DNA of 64,000 nucleotides from NCBI GenBank assembly GCA_016712595.1, contig JADJQT010000001.1, positions 721,501 through 785,500 of the forward strand, given 5' to 3'. Position 1 is the first letter of the stretch; each line of letters begins with the position of its first letter. The notes beneath the pieces are model-generated. The model did not search any database and had not been told where the DNA came from. It worked only from the letters and a program-made list of their open reading frames with translations. The stretch is from Rhodospirillales bacterium. Lineage in GTDB: Bacteria; Pseudomonadota; Alphaproteobacteria; Rhodospirillales; Defluviicoccaceae. This document shows, one piece after another, positions 45,238 through 54,412 of this stretch. The translations under genes were made by a program, and so were the position numbers.

Positions 45238-46658
45238 TCCTCAAAGGCAGCCAGCGCACAGGCGGACGCGACCTCGCCACTCATCTGTCGAACGAATATG
45301 ACAATGAGCGGATCGAGATTGCGTCCGTGCGCGGGGCGGTGGCGGATGATCTCCACGGCACGTTAGCCGAGTTCGAGGCCGTGGCGGCCGGAACCCGTGC
45401 GCAGAAACCGCTCTACAGCCTGTCGATCAATCCGTCCGCTCCGCTATCGCGGGCGCAGTACATGGCGGCCATCGATCATATCGAGGATAAGCTCGGGCTG
45501 ACCGGACAACCGCGCGCCATCGTCTTCCATGTGAAAGACGGACGCGAGCACGCGCATGTCGTCTGGTCGCGTACCGACATTGACACCATGAAGGCTATCC
45601 CGATCAGCCATGACCGCATGAAGTTGCGCACCTGCGCCCGCGAGCTGGCCCACGCCTATGGCCTCCAGCTTCCCCCCGGTCTGGCTGAGGATCGGGGCGA
45701 CGCGCGTTTTGAGAAAACGCCCGAAATCAGCTTCGCCGAGAAGGCTATGGCGGAGGCCAGTGGGATCACGCCCGAGGCCCGGCGTGATGCCATCACCACG
45801 CTCTACCGCTCGTCCGACAGTGCGGAATCCTTCCGCGCCGGACTGGAACGTGCAGGCTATGTGTTGGCCCAGGGCGAGCGCCGCGCCCATGTCGTCGTGG
45901 ACCGGGCGGGCCATGTCCATGCCCTTGCCCGACAGATCGACGGCGTCAAAACCCGCGACGTGAAGGCCCGGCTGGAAACCCTGCCGCCGGAAGCCCTGCC
46001 TTCAATCGAACAGGCGCAAGCACAACAGACGCAGCGCGAAAAGGCGTTCACCGAGCGCCTGCGGGAACAGGCCCGCGCCCGTGGCGCGAAATCGGCTGCC
46101 GATCTTGCCGCGAAGCAGGAAGCCCGCCGCCGCCGCGCGATCGACGCGAAACGTCAGGCCTTGGAAGTCACGCACCGCGCCGAACGTTTGTCACTGCATG
46201 CCGCCCACAAGGCCGAGCAGGACCGGCTCTTCAACCGTATCGCCGGCAAGGTCTTCGCGCTGTTCGACCGCGTGCCGGCGTTGCGTTCGGTCATTCTGCC
46301 GTTGCGCCGCAATCCGGCGATCAACGCCGCCGAGCGCCACCGGCTGGAGACTGAGGCGCTGGACCGCCGCAACGAGCGCGAGCGCCGCGACATTGACCGG
46401 CGCGCGAGCGCGCTCGACCTGATCGATGCGCGGGAACGGCGCAGCCTGATCCGCGACCTGGTGAGCGCGGCGCGGGCAGAAGACCTTGTGCGGGAAGCGC
46501 AGGTTCGGCAGCACGAAAACGAAATCCGCCAGACGGCGGACGAATTGACGCGCGACAGCCGTGAGGAACGCCGCGCGCGTGTTGCGGAGCTGCTATCGGA
46601 AGCGAGGCGGAAAGAGCAGAATCCTTCCCATGGTCCCGGACGAGGTCGATCACGATAA
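45234..46658 (+). CDS. Relaxase (MobA/VirD2-like)
   Basis: 474 residues. The N-terminal relaxase domain (ILKGSQRTGGRDLATHLSNEYDNERIEI...RG) carries the metal-binding histidines in IVFHVKDGREHAHVVWSR (HxH). The C-terminal half is a long charged helical region rich in Arg/Glu/Ala. It cuts and stays bound to the transferred strand at oriT. With mobC it forms the mobilization operon of the element. Confidence 0.88.
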   Translation: MILKGSQRTGGRDLATHLSNEYDNERIEIASVRGAVADDLHGTLAEFEAVAAGTRAQKPLYSLSINPSAPLSRAQYMAAIDHIEDKLGLTGQPRAIVFHVKDGREHAHVVWSRTDIDTMKAIPISHDRMKLRTCARELAHAYGLQLPPGLAEDRGDARFEKTPEISFAEKAMAEASGITPEARRDAITTLYRSSDSAESFRAGLERAGYVLAQGERRAHVVVDRAGHVHALARQIDGVKTRDVKARLETLPPEALPSIEQAQAQQTQREKAFTERLREQARARGAKSAADLAAKQEARRRRAIDAKRQALEVTHRAERLSLHAAHKAEQDRLFNRIAGKVFALFDRVPALRSVILPLRRNPAINAAERHRLETEALDRRNERERRDIDRRASALDLIDARERRSLIRDLVSAARAEDLVREAQVRQHENEIRQTADELTRDSREERRARVAELLSEARRKEQNPSHGPGRGRSR

Positions 46659-46683
46659 AAAGCAACAATAAGGAGGTAACGCC

Positions 46684-47007
46684 ATGAACAATCAAAGCCG
46701 CCGCTACGTCGCCGTCATTCTCAAGGAGCGCGGGAAGCCATATCTCGCCACTGTGCCCGACTTCGGAGCGTGCTTCGCCATGGGCGACACAGTGGATGAC
46801 GCCAAGGCCAGCCTGCCCGATGCGCTCGCGCTGCATGTCGAGGGCATGATCGCAGACGGGCGCGGCCTGCCCGCACCGCGGACCCGCATCGAAGTGCTGA
46901 CAAGCTTGGAGCAGCCGGTGTTCCACGACTACGTCGTCGAGGTTGAGCCGGAGGCTGACTTTCCACAACCTTCCGATCGTCGAGCAAAACCTGTGCAGCG
47001 CCAGTAG
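46684..47007 (+). CDS. HicB-like protein without HicA partner
   Basis: 107 residues. The partial RNase H-like fold of HicB is visible: YVAVILKERGKPYLATVPDFGACFAMGDTVDDAKASLPDALALHVEGMIADGRGLP. AAGGAGGTAACGCC before the ATG is a strong ribosome binding site. No small HicA toxin ORF lies on either side, and there is no C-terminal HTH, so it is an orphan antitoxin or a solitary regulator. Confidence 0.78.
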   Translation: MNNQSRRYVAVILKERGKPYLATVPDFGACFAMGDTVDDAKASLPDALALHVEGMIADGRGLPAPRTRIEVLTSLEQPVFHDYVVEVEPEADFPQPSDRRAKPVQRQ

Positions 47008-47064
47008 GACTCTGGCTCCCGTAACGTTATTGCTCTTTCAGCCGAGACGTGGAGGGAATCAGAG

Positions 47065-48240
47065 TTGGCGCGCAGACTGGGCAATACGCTTGAGAAATGG
47101 GAAGTCGCGATCGTGAAAGCGATGCTGGCACGCAAATACGTGCCGCAGGATATCCAAGCATATTTCTCCCGGCCCACGCGTTCTATCAATCACGCGCGCA
47201 TCTCGGAGATACGCGATGGTGCAAAACACAAGACCGTCAAAGCGGCCTCGGACGCAGAGTTGGACGCCTTTCTGGAGGCCTGGCCCGACATCGATCCGGC
47301 GACCGGCCTGCACCTACAGGGGGACGAGCTGCTCGTGAAGGCCCGCGAGGCGATGATCGCTGCCGTGCACACGTTCAACAGTGCCGGGCTCTATTTTCGC
47401 GCCGAACTGTTCATTGTTACCAGCATCATCGCTTGGACCTACCTTCTGCACGCTTATTACAAACGGGAAGGTATCGACTACCGGCACAAGAAGGGCGGTG
47501 CCGTCGACAAAACGCCAAGCGGTGCAGATAAATATTGGGAACTCAGCCAGTGCCTGGCGCACGGGAAATGCCCGCTGGAAAAAGGTGTGGTCAACAATCT
47601 GAAATTCCTGACCGAGATTAGGCACGAGATCGAGCACCGGTCGACAAACAGGATTGACGATGCCCTGAGCGCCAAACTCCAAGCCTGCTGTATCAATTTC
47701 AACGACGCCATCAAGGCGCTATTCGGCAAGGAGTTCGCGCTGGAAAAGCGGTTGCCGATTGCCCTCCAGTTTGTGACCTTCGACGGAGCGCAACGCGCCG
47801 GGCTGATCGGGGCTGACCTGCCGGCGCATATCGCGACGGCCATGGACAATTTCCACAACGGCTTGTCGGACGAGGAACAGCTGGACCAGAAATTCCGCTA
47901 CCGCGTGGCCTTCGTGCCGAAAGTTTCCGGCAAGGCTGCCAAGGCCGACCTTGCCGTAGAGTTCATCAAGCCCGGCTCGCCCGAGGCGGAGGCCGTCGAG
48001 CGCGTGCTATTGAAGGAGGTCGAGCGACCGAAATACCTGCCGACCGAAATCGTGTCGAAGGTCAAAGCCGCCGGCCACCCGGCTTTCACGATCTACGACC
48101 ACACGCTGCTGGCCAAGCAATTGGACGCGCGGAAGCCCGCCAAGGGCTACGGGGTCATGGTCGCAAAGACCTGGTACTGGTACGAAAACTGGTTCGAGAA
48201 GGTCATTGAAAAGCTGGCCGAAGGGTGGACGCGACCGTAG
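47065..48240 (+). CDS. DUF3644-type protein
   Basis: 391 residues. The N-terminus (LEKWEVAIVKAMLARKYVPQDIQAYFSRPTRSINHARISEIRDG) resembles an HTH domain; the centre (ELFIVTSIIAWTYLLHAYYKREGIDYRH, VVNNLKFLTEIRHEIEHRS) matches the DUF3644 helical domain with a RhxxxH-like EIRHEIEH motif reminiscent of HEPN-type folds. TTG start with GGAGGGAA 8 nt upstream. It is the last gene inside the proposed right end of the element. A defence function is possible, but not shown. Confidence 0.72.
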   Translation: MARRLGNTLEKWEVAIVKAMLARKYVPQDIQAYFSRPTRSINHARISEIRDGAKHKTVKAASDAELDAFLEAWPDIDPATGLHLQGDELLVKAREAMIAAVHTFNSAGLYFRAELFIVTSIIAWTYLLHAYYKREGIDYRHKKGGAVDKTPSGADKYWELSQCLAHGKCPLEKGVVNNLKFLTEIRHEIEHRSTNRIDDALSAKLQACCINFNDAIKALFGKEFALEKRLPIALQFVTFDGAQRAGLIGADLPAHIATAMDNFHNGLSDEEQLDQKFRYRVAFVPKVSGKAAKADLAVEFIKPGSPEAEAVERVLLKEVERPKYLPTEIVSKVKAAGHPAFTIYDHTLLAKQLDARKPAKGYGVMVAKTWYWYENWFEKVIEKLAEGWTRP

Positions 48241-48296
48241 CCGGAGCAAACCATCGTGATCGTCGCCAAAATTATAAAGCGCCTACAATGACATAC

Positions 48297-48309
48297 GAGT
48301 GCCCAGTTT
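48297..48309 (-). repeat. Right copy of 13-bp terminal inverted repeat
   Basis: GAGTGCCCAGTTT, the exact reverse complement of 18446-18458, located 56 bp after the last element gene and just before the IS relics. It marks the proposed right boundary. Confidence 0.6.
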
Positions 48310-48356
48310 CATCCTCTCCGGCGCGCCAGTTTTCAATCACTTAGAGCGGTTTCCAC

Positions 48357-49305
48357 TCACTCTGGCTCATATCCTGCGGGGGTGAAGAAGTTTGCGCATT
48401 CGGCTGGTGTGAATAGATCGATGAGCGAGCCGATGGTGCGCCAGAGGCCGTCGACGGTGCGTTCGGCGGCTTTTCGGAGCAGGGGCTTCAGCTTGGCGAA
48501 CGCGTTTTCGATCGGGTTGGAGTCCGGGCTGTAGGGGGGCAGGAACCGCAACTCAGCGCCGGCGGCTTTGATCGCCGTGCGGACGGCGGGCGATTTGTGG
48601 CTTGAGAGATTGTCCATGATCACGATGTCGCCTGGCTTGAGCTCGTGCACGAGGATCTGGTCGACATAGGCATCGAAGGCCCGCTGGTTGATCGGGGCGT
48701 CCAGCACCATGGGCGCGACGATGCCCGACAGCCGCAGACCGGCGACGAACGTCGTCGTCTTCCAGTGGCCAAACGGCACGCCTATGCGCAGCCGTTCACC
48801 GCGCAGGGGCGCGGCCATGGGTGCGTGCGATGGCGGTGGACGCCCAGGTCTCGTCGATGAACACCAAGCGGTCCGGATCGAGATCGGGCTGCGCCTCGAA
48901 CCATGCCAGCCGGCGCATCAGGACATCCGCACGGTCCTGCTCGGTCGCGTGTCGGTCTTTTTTGCGCGTGATGCCGCGGCGCTGGAAGAAACGGTGGACG
49001 GTACCGATGCCGACCGGCGTGCCCCGTTCGGCCAACTGACGCTGCACTTCGACCAGCGTGATGTCACGCTGCTCTTTCCACAGGCCCAGGATGAAGCCCG
49101 CCTGCGCTTCAATCCGGTGCGAATTCTTGTCGCCGCCCTGCGGCTTCGGCGCAAAATCCCCCGTCTTGCGCCGTCGCGCGTGCCACCGGATCGCCGTCGA
49201 TGGCGCAACGCCGAACCGCGCCGCGGCTTGGCGACAGCTCAGTCCTTCATCCTCGATCGCCGCGATCACCCGGCGGCGCAGATCCATCGAAAGTCCCAGA
49301 CCCAT
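48357..49305 (-). pseudogene. IS630-family transposase, frame-disrupted
   Basis: The N-terminal part (from ATG 49305 or 49287) has the HTH LSCRQAAARFGVAPSTAIRWHARRR and the first catalytic Asp in LVFIDETWAST. The C-terminal part (48818-48357) has the second Asp in IVIMDNLSSHKSP and the Glu in NPIENAFAKLKPLL. The two parts are in different frames, joining near 48800-48820 (THGRAP / LRGERLR). IS630 elements can use programmed frameshifting, but no slippery sequence is clear, so a simple mutation is also possible. Confidence 0.82.
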
Positions 49306-49702
49306 GCATGCTGGCCTCCATCCCCAGCACGCAGCTTGAATCAGAAAATTAACCTCGCGTGAATCTGGAGGCTTCTGTGAGGTCGCGGACGAGGTCTTCG
49401 GCGTGCGCCGGCGCGACCTCATCGAAGCCGGATTGAACGAACCCGCGGATGGCCGAGCTATGGGGATTGTTGCTGCGTCTGGTGGTCCGAGACCGCTTTC
49501 GGGCGGCTCGGCATGGGGATCGATCCGGCGCGGTCGAGGCCGGCGACGCCGGGCGGTTGGTGGCAGCAGTGAGCTGAACCGGGGTTTCGTGGGGCGCCGC
49601 GCCGGACCTGGTGCTGCCGGAACGGTTGTTGGGCAAGACGATGGGTGCCGGCACACGGCAGCATCGGTGCTGGACAGGCGGGGCAGCAAGGGTGGCGGCC
49701 AC
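49306..49702. other. Non-coding tail between the IS630 and IS91 relics
   Basis: About 400 bp without a supported gene. The open frames here are Arg/Pro/Gly-rich. It probably includes the IS630 end and the terminal part of the IS91-like element, but I could not find matching terminal repeats. Confidence 0.45.
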
Positions 49703-50374
49703 TCATGAAGTGTCCTGCCGGAACGAGGGTTGCGGCGGCGGCCTCAGAAGGATGGCGAAGGTGATCATCGGGCCGCCGCAGCAGGGGCAGCGATCGAACG
49801 CGCTTGTAAGTTGCTTCTGCTCGGGTGGGACCTTGGTCTCGGGATCGACCGTCGGCGAGGCGGCCAGCAGCTCGCGGCGGAGCGCCAGCTTTGCTGCCTG
49901 TTGGTGATTGGCGAGGAAGCCGTAATGGCGGATGCGATGGAAGCCGTCCGGCAGGGTGTGGAGCAGGAAGCGGCGGATGAATTCATCGGCAGCGAGAACC
50001 ATCAGCTTCGCCTTGCCGTGGTGGCGATAGTCCTTCCAGCGGAAGGCGACGTCGCTGCCCGTCACCTCGACCGAGCGCGAATTGGCGATGGCGACGCGGT
50101 GGGTGTAGCGACCGAGATAGGCCAGCACCTGTTCCGGGCCACCGAACGGCGGCTTCGCATAGACCACTCATTCGACGCGCCGCAGATCGCGGAGGCGACG
50201 AACGAAGCCGCAGTCGGCGCAGCTCTCGGCATGGCCGCCCAGCGCCGCCGTCCGGCACAGCGTGATGGCGCTGATCACCCGCCGTTCGACCCGGCCGAGG
50301 TGAGCGTGATGCATGCGCCGATAGGCCTCGCCGTGGCGGCGGAAGACATCCGCCACTTCCCATGTCGCCGCCAT
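49703..50374 (-). pseudogene. IS91-family transposase with internal deletion and nonsense mutation
   Basis: The N-terminus (VFRRHGEAYRRMHHAHLGRVERRVISAITLCRTAALGGHAESCADCG) and the C-terminus (VVYAKPPFGGPEQVLAYLGRYTHRVAIANS, with the Y..Y motif of Y2 transposases) are joined in one frame, but about 200 internal residues expected between them, including the second zinc-finger cysteines and the HUH motif, are missing. At the join, the Trp of the usual EWVVYAK is replaced by TGA (50168-50170). It cannot be active. Confidence 0.85.
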
Positions 50375-50386
50375 CGCGCGGCCGGA

Positions 50387-51247
50387 TCAGGCGGGCGGCA
50401 CGACCTCCAGCGTGAGGCGGTCGAGCGGGCTCTGCGTATGCCGGATCAGGCCGTTCGAGACCCGCGTGTAGCGCGCCGTGCTCGACAGGTTGGCATGGCC
50501 AAGCAGCACCTGGATGATGCGGGTGTCGGTGCCGTTCTCCAGCAGGTGGGTGGCGAAGCTGTGCCGCAGCGTGTGCACCGTCACCCGCTTCGCAAGTCCG
50601 GCCGCGGCGCAGGCGGAGCGGCAGGCCGCGTGCAGCACTTGGACGTCGACCGGCTTCGTCTCATCGCGGCCGGGGAACAGCCAGTGGCTGGGCCGGGCCA
50701 GACGCCAGTAGGTGCGCAGGATGCCCAGAAGCTGGGCCGACAGCATGACGGTGCGGTCCTTGCCGCCCTTGCCATGCTCGACCCGGATCACCATCCGCGC
50801 GCTGTCGATATCAGCAAGCTTCAGACCGACCGCCTCGGACGCCCGCAGCCCCGCCGCATAGGCCGTCGTCAACGCCACGCGGGTCTTCAGGCTCGGCACC
50901 GCCTCGAGAAAGCGCACCACTTCATCGGCATTCAGCACCACCGGCAGCGTGCGCGGCTCGCGTGCATAAGGGATGCGCTCCGGGATCTCACCGTGCCCCA
51001 GCGTGACGCCGTAGAAGAACCGCAGCGCACACACCGTCTGGTTCAGCGCCGGCCACGAAATGCCGGTCGACACCAGATGGACCTGGAACGCCCGCACGTC
51101 CTCCAGGCCAAGCTGGTCCGGCGAGCGACCAAAGTGGCCGCTGAACTTGCTGACCGCGTGAAGATAGGATCGTTGCGTCGCCAATGACAGATTGCGGACG
51201 GTCATGTCCTCGACCATGCGGCGGCGCAGAGGGCTCATCTCGGCCAT
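50387..51247 (-). CDS. Tyrosine recombinase of the IS91-like element
   Basis: 286 residues, apparently intact. It has the core-binding domain (NLSLATQRSYLHAVSKFSGHFGRSPDQL) and catalytic residues Arg (AYAAGLRASEAVGL), Lys (HGKGGKDR), His-x-x-Arg (TLRHSFATHLLE), His (LLGHANLSST) and Tyr (ARYTRVS). Such integrases accompany the transposase in one branch of IS91 elements. It starts upstream of the ruined transposase, so it survives as a passenger. Confidence 0.88.
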   Translation of the reverse strand: MAEMSPLRRRMVEDMTVRNLSLATQRSYLHAVSKFSGHFGRSPDQLGLEDVRAFQVHLVSTGISWPALNQTVCALRFFYGVTLGHGEIPERIPYAREPRTLPVVLNADEVVRFLEAVPSLKTRVALTTAYAAGLRASEAVGLKLADIDSARMVIRVEHGKGGKDRTVMLSAQLLGILRTYWRLARPSHWLFPGRDETKPVDVQVLHAACRSACAAAGLAKRVTVHTLRHSFATHLLENGTDTRIIQVLLGHANLSSTARYTRVSNGLIRHTQSPLDRLTLEVVPPA

Positions 51248-51370
51248 CGCGGTGCTCCTGTCTGAGGATCGGGCTTCAACACGCCGTAATCCTCCCAGAC
51301 GGGAGCCGCCCCCGCTAACCGATCACCCCACTCCCACGACACCGGGTTCGTTCAATCCCCACCGATCACA

Positions 51371-51390
51371 TGAATGTCCACAGACCCTAG
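51371..51390 (+). repeat. Solo IS5 right end
   Basis: These 20 bases (TGAATGTCCACAGACCCTAG) are identical to 649-668 at the end of the IS5 remnant and in the same orientation. No IS5 transposase precedes them here; IS91 sequence does. Confidence 0.8.
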
Positions 51391-51487
51391 TACGTGCTTC
51401 TGCCCTTGCCGAACACCTACCGGCGTGCCAAACACCATTGAGATCCGGATCGTTCGCCGTCCGGTCCGGCGCAAGGAGGGAGGACGC

Positions 51488-52312
51488 ATGCGATCCGTGC
51501 TACTTATCTGGCTCTTCGCCACGCTCGTTCAATACGCCGCGCCCGCCCACGCCGACGACGTTTTGCGGCGTGCGCAGGAGCGTGGCTACTTCACCGTTGC
51601 CGCCGCACCGGCACCTGATCAGATGCCGCTGTCCAGTCAGACTGAGGCCGGTGGTTATACCGGCTTCGATGTTGACGTGGCGAGCGAGATCGCGCGACGT
51701 CTGGGGTTGCCGGTGCGCTTCGTCAGCCCCGGGTGGAACGAGATTCTCGCCGGTCACTGGGACGGCAAATGGGACTTTGCCGCAGCATCCGTCACACCGA
51801 CGAAACAGCGCGAGCAGTCTCTTATTTTCCCCGCAGTCTATCGCTTCGATGCCGCAGCGCTCGTCGTTCGCAAAGACGACAAAACGATCGAGCGACCACA
51901 GGATGCGTCGAAAAAGGTGATCGGCGTGCGTCAGGGCACGACGTTTGAGAACTACCTACGTCAGAATCTCGTCATCTATGACAACTCGACCGCCGTTACC
52001 TACCTGATCAACGATCCCAAGATCCGCCTTTATGCGACGCGTGCAGATGTTGTCGGGGCCCTGGTCGGACATAAGGTCGATGCGATCGTCACATCTCTTG
52101 GCCTTGCGGAGGACGACATCAACAAGGGTGCGCCAATCCGCATGGTCCCGGGTTTCCTATTCTTCGAGCCGGTGGCTATCGCGATTGACAAAGGCGATCC
52201 CGAGTTTGCCGTCCGCATCGGTGAGACTGTCCAAGCGATGCGCGATGACGGCACACTGACGCGTCTTTCCGAGAAGTGGTTTGGCATCGACGTCGCCGGT
52301 ATCGTTCCCTAA
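51488..52312 (+). CDS. Amino-acid ABC transporter substrate-binding protein (family 3)
   Basis: 274 residues with a signal peptide (LLIWLFATLVQYAAPAHA). The family-3 fold is seen in GGYTGFDVDVASEIARRLGLPVRFVSPGWNEILAGHWDGKWDFAAASVTPTKQRE and VIGVRQGTTFENYL, with the C-terminal LTRLSEKWFGIDV. AAGGAGG and GAGG lie before the ATG. No permease or ATPase genes are near; another binding protein follows. The ligand is unknown. It is the first intact chromosomal gene after the IS relics. Confidence 0.85.
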   Translation: MRSVLLIWLFATLVQYAAPAHADDVLRRAQERGYFTVAAAPAPDQMPLSSQTEAGGYTGFDVDVASEIARRLGLPVRFVSPGWNEILAGHWDGKWDFAAASVTPTKQREQSLIFPAVYRFDAAALVVRKDDKTIERPQDASKKVIGVRQGTTFENYLRQNLVIYDNSTAVTYLINDPKIRLYATRADVVGALVGHKVDAIVTSLGLAEDDINKGAPIRMVPGFLFFEPVAIAIDKGDPEFAVRIGETVQAMRDDGTLTRLSEKWFGIDVAGIVP

Positions 52313-52330
52313 GCTGTCCCATCCATAACT

Positions 52331-52364
52331 GGCCGACCGCATGGCGGAGAACGGCCTTTTTTTT
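52331..52364 (+). terminator. Rho-independent terminator between the two binding-protein genes
   Basis: GGCCG-A-CCGC-ATG-GCGG-AGAA-CGGCC followed by eight T (52357-52364). The next gene's GGGGG ribosome binding site comes directly after the T-run, so that gene either has readthrough or a promoter hidden within this region. Confidence 0.8.
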
Positions 52365-52373
52365 GGGGGTTCG

Positions 52374-53234
52374 ATGAAACGGATGCTCTTCGCGGCAGCA
52401 CTGGCCGCAAACTTGGTCTCTCCGGCACTTGCTCAGGAACTGACTGGAACATTGCAAAAGATCAACGATTCGGGAACGATTGTCCTTGGCCACCGCGAAG
52501 ATTCACCGCCCTTCTCGTTTGTCGATAAGAGCAAGCAGCCGGCTGGCTACTCTGTAGACCTGTGCTTGCGTATCGTTGAGGCGGTGAAGGAGCGCCTGGG
52601 ACGCTCCGACATCACAGTCAAATACGTCATGCTTGGCGCGGATGAGCGGCTCGACAAAGTTGCTGATGGAACCGTCGACATCGAATGCGGCAATACGACA
52701 CACACGATCTCGCGCCAGGAAAAGGTCGATTTCACCAATATGACCTTCATAACCGGAGCGAGCCTGCTTTTACCCGCGGGGTCGACGATTCAGAGTGTCG
52801 GTGACCTCGCAGGCAAGCGTGTTTCGGTCGTTGAAGGCACAACCACGGAAACAACGCTGCGTGAGCGGCTGAAACAGAGCCTCGTCGAAGCCAAGGTTGT
52901 GACCGTCAAGGACCATGGCGAGGCGATGAAGCTGTTGAGCAAGGGCGAAGTCGATGCGCACGCGGGCGATCAGATCGTCCTGATTGGCCTCGCTCGTGCT
53001 GCCAAGGATCCGACCAAGTTTATGCTCGCGCCGGAATTATTTACGTACGAGCCCTATGCGCTCGTCGTGCGCCGCAACGACGCCGATTTCCGCGTCGTCG
53101 CCGACGGCGCGCTGGCACAGCTCTATCGGTCGGGGCAGATCGCTCAAGTGTATGACAAGTGGTTTGGTGACTGGGGCGGTCGTCCGAGCCGTCTGCTGCT
53201 CGCCATGTACGCACTCAACGGACTCCCGCAATAG
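52374..53234 (+). CDS. Glutamate/aspartate-type ABC substrate-binding protein (family 3)
   Basis: 286 residues with a signal peptide (MLFAAALAANLVSPALAQ). The pattern GTIVLGHREDSPPFSFVD, PAGYSVDLCLRIVEAVKE, GTVDIECGNTTHTISRQEKVDFTNMTF and GDLAGKRVSVVEGTTTE is that of GltI-like proteins; the Cys in IECGNTT is typical for the glutamate/aspartate branch. No gltJKL genes follow. The ATG at 52374 is directly after a terminator and a GGGGG Shine-Dalgarno-like run. Confidence 0.87.
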   Translation: MKRMLFAAALAANLVSPALAQELTGTLQKINDSGTIVLGHREDSPPFSFVDKSKQPAGYSVDLCLRIVEAVKERLGRSDITVKYVMLGADERLDKVADGTVDIECGNTTHTISRQEKVDFTNMTFITGASLLLPAGSTIQSVGDLAGKRVSVVEGTTTETTLRERLKQSLVEAKVVTVKDHGEAMKLLSKGEVDAHAGDQIVLIGLARAAKDPTKFMLAPELFTYEPYALVVRRNDADFRVVADGALAQLYRSGQIAQVYDKWFGDWGGRPSRLLLAMYALNGLPQ

Positions 53235-53358
53235 CATCGGCTCCTTAAACGCCTCTTCGCGGCATCGGTGCGCCGACGGGCTGGTTGTGCTCATCGGCGT
53301 ACCTTTGCGCCCGACTCAATCGAGATCCGACCACCGAGCACGAGTTGCCGCACGAGAT

Positions 53359-54132
53359 ATGCCAAGCGCAATCGGTCCACATGATCAGTACGTCTTTGCT
53401 GTTGCCGTCCTCATCGGCACATACGGGGCAGCGTCGTTTCTGCTATGGCTGGCGCAGCGATCGGTATTTGCCGACCGGATCAAGACCTTTCGCGGCATCG
53501 CGCAGAATTTTCTCACTGTCATCAACGTTCTGTTCGCCCTTAATCTCGCCTTCCTCGCCAACGATACCTGGATCGCTCACGACCGGGCGACGACGGCGGT
53601 CTTCCAGGAAGCGGGAAACCTCAGGACGATCATCGATCTCGCGAGCCAGCTCCCTGAAGAAGAGAGGAGCAGGTTGCGGGCGGCCGTCGAGGCCTACGCG
53701 AGCCTTACCGCTAATGTGGAATGGCCGATGCTTGCGCGTCGCCAGAGCAGCCAGGAGGTAGGAGACGCGCTCGATTCACTCCTGTCTTACCTGTCCTCGA
53801 GGCCAGTTGCAGCGGCACTGAATCCGAGCGTGCATTCGCGCATGCTTGAGCAGGCGATCCAGGCGCGCAGCTCACGCGACCTGCGCATCGCGCTCAGCCA
53901 GACCCATGTCAACCCGTTGAAATGGCTTGGGATGGCATTTCTCGGATTCCTGACCATGGTCTCGATCACCATGGTGCACGTCGATCAGCCTCGCGCCGAA
54001 ATCCTCGCCGTTCTGCTGTTCGCCACCGCTTCGGCGCCGACTGCCGCGATTATTCTTATCCACGGCAATCCTTTCCAGCAGCCGATGGCCCTCTCCCCCG
54101 CCCCCATCGCATCTCTTGTCGGTACGCGGTGA
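53359..54132 (+). CDS. DUF4239-like membrane protein
   Basis: 257 residues. Two N-terminal membrane helices (YVFAVAVLIGTYGAASFLLWL, FLTVINVLFALNLAFLA), a cytoplasmic or periplasmic helical middle (NLRTIIDLASQLPEEERSRLRAAVEAYASLTANVEWPML), and two C-terminal helices (WLGMAFLGFLTMVSITMV, AVLLFATASAPTAAIILI). The layout fits bestrophin-like DUF4239 proteins. It follows the binding-protein genes by about 125 bp; role unknown. Confidence 0.7.
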   Translation: MPSAIGPHDQYVFAVAVLIGTYGAASFLLWLAQRSVFADRIKTFRGIAQNFLTVINVLFALNLAFLANDTWIAHDRATTAVFQEAGNLRTIIDLASQLPEEERSRLRAAVEAYASLTANVEWPMLARRQSSQEVGDALDSLLSYLSSRPVAAALNPSVHSRMLEQAIQARSSRDLRIALSQTHVNPLKWLGMAFLGFLTMVSITMVHVDQPRAEILAVLLFATASAPTAAIILIHGNPFQQPMALSPAPIASLVGTR

Positions 54133-54412
54133 GTTGGACCGGAGCGGAAGCCTCGCGGCAACCGCACATCGCCACTACGACTTTGTGTGTCCTGCGCGGG
54201 GACCCGCATAGGCGACCCTCGCCTGCTCACCGTGAACGATTAACGCCATTCGCAGACAGCAACGCCGACCAGGCAATGTCTTGCCGGAGGCCAGTCCCCG
54301 AGATTACGCGGGCGAACGCGGCCGTTGACAGGCGGGTAAGAGCGGATATAGTCCGCCTCTCCTCCGGCGAGCCGCGTTGGGGGGCAGGCTTTTGTTGGGT
54401 TCGTGGCTTAGC

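Noticed and set aside
49349..49702. A 117-codon minus-strand frame between the IS relics
   Set aside because: It lacks a ribosome site and any recognisable domain, and lies in the terminal region of the IS91-like element.
49730..51187. A 485-codon plus-strand frame opposite the IS91 genes
   Set aside because: It is the antisense of an identified tyrosine recombinase and transposase relic, with no independent support.
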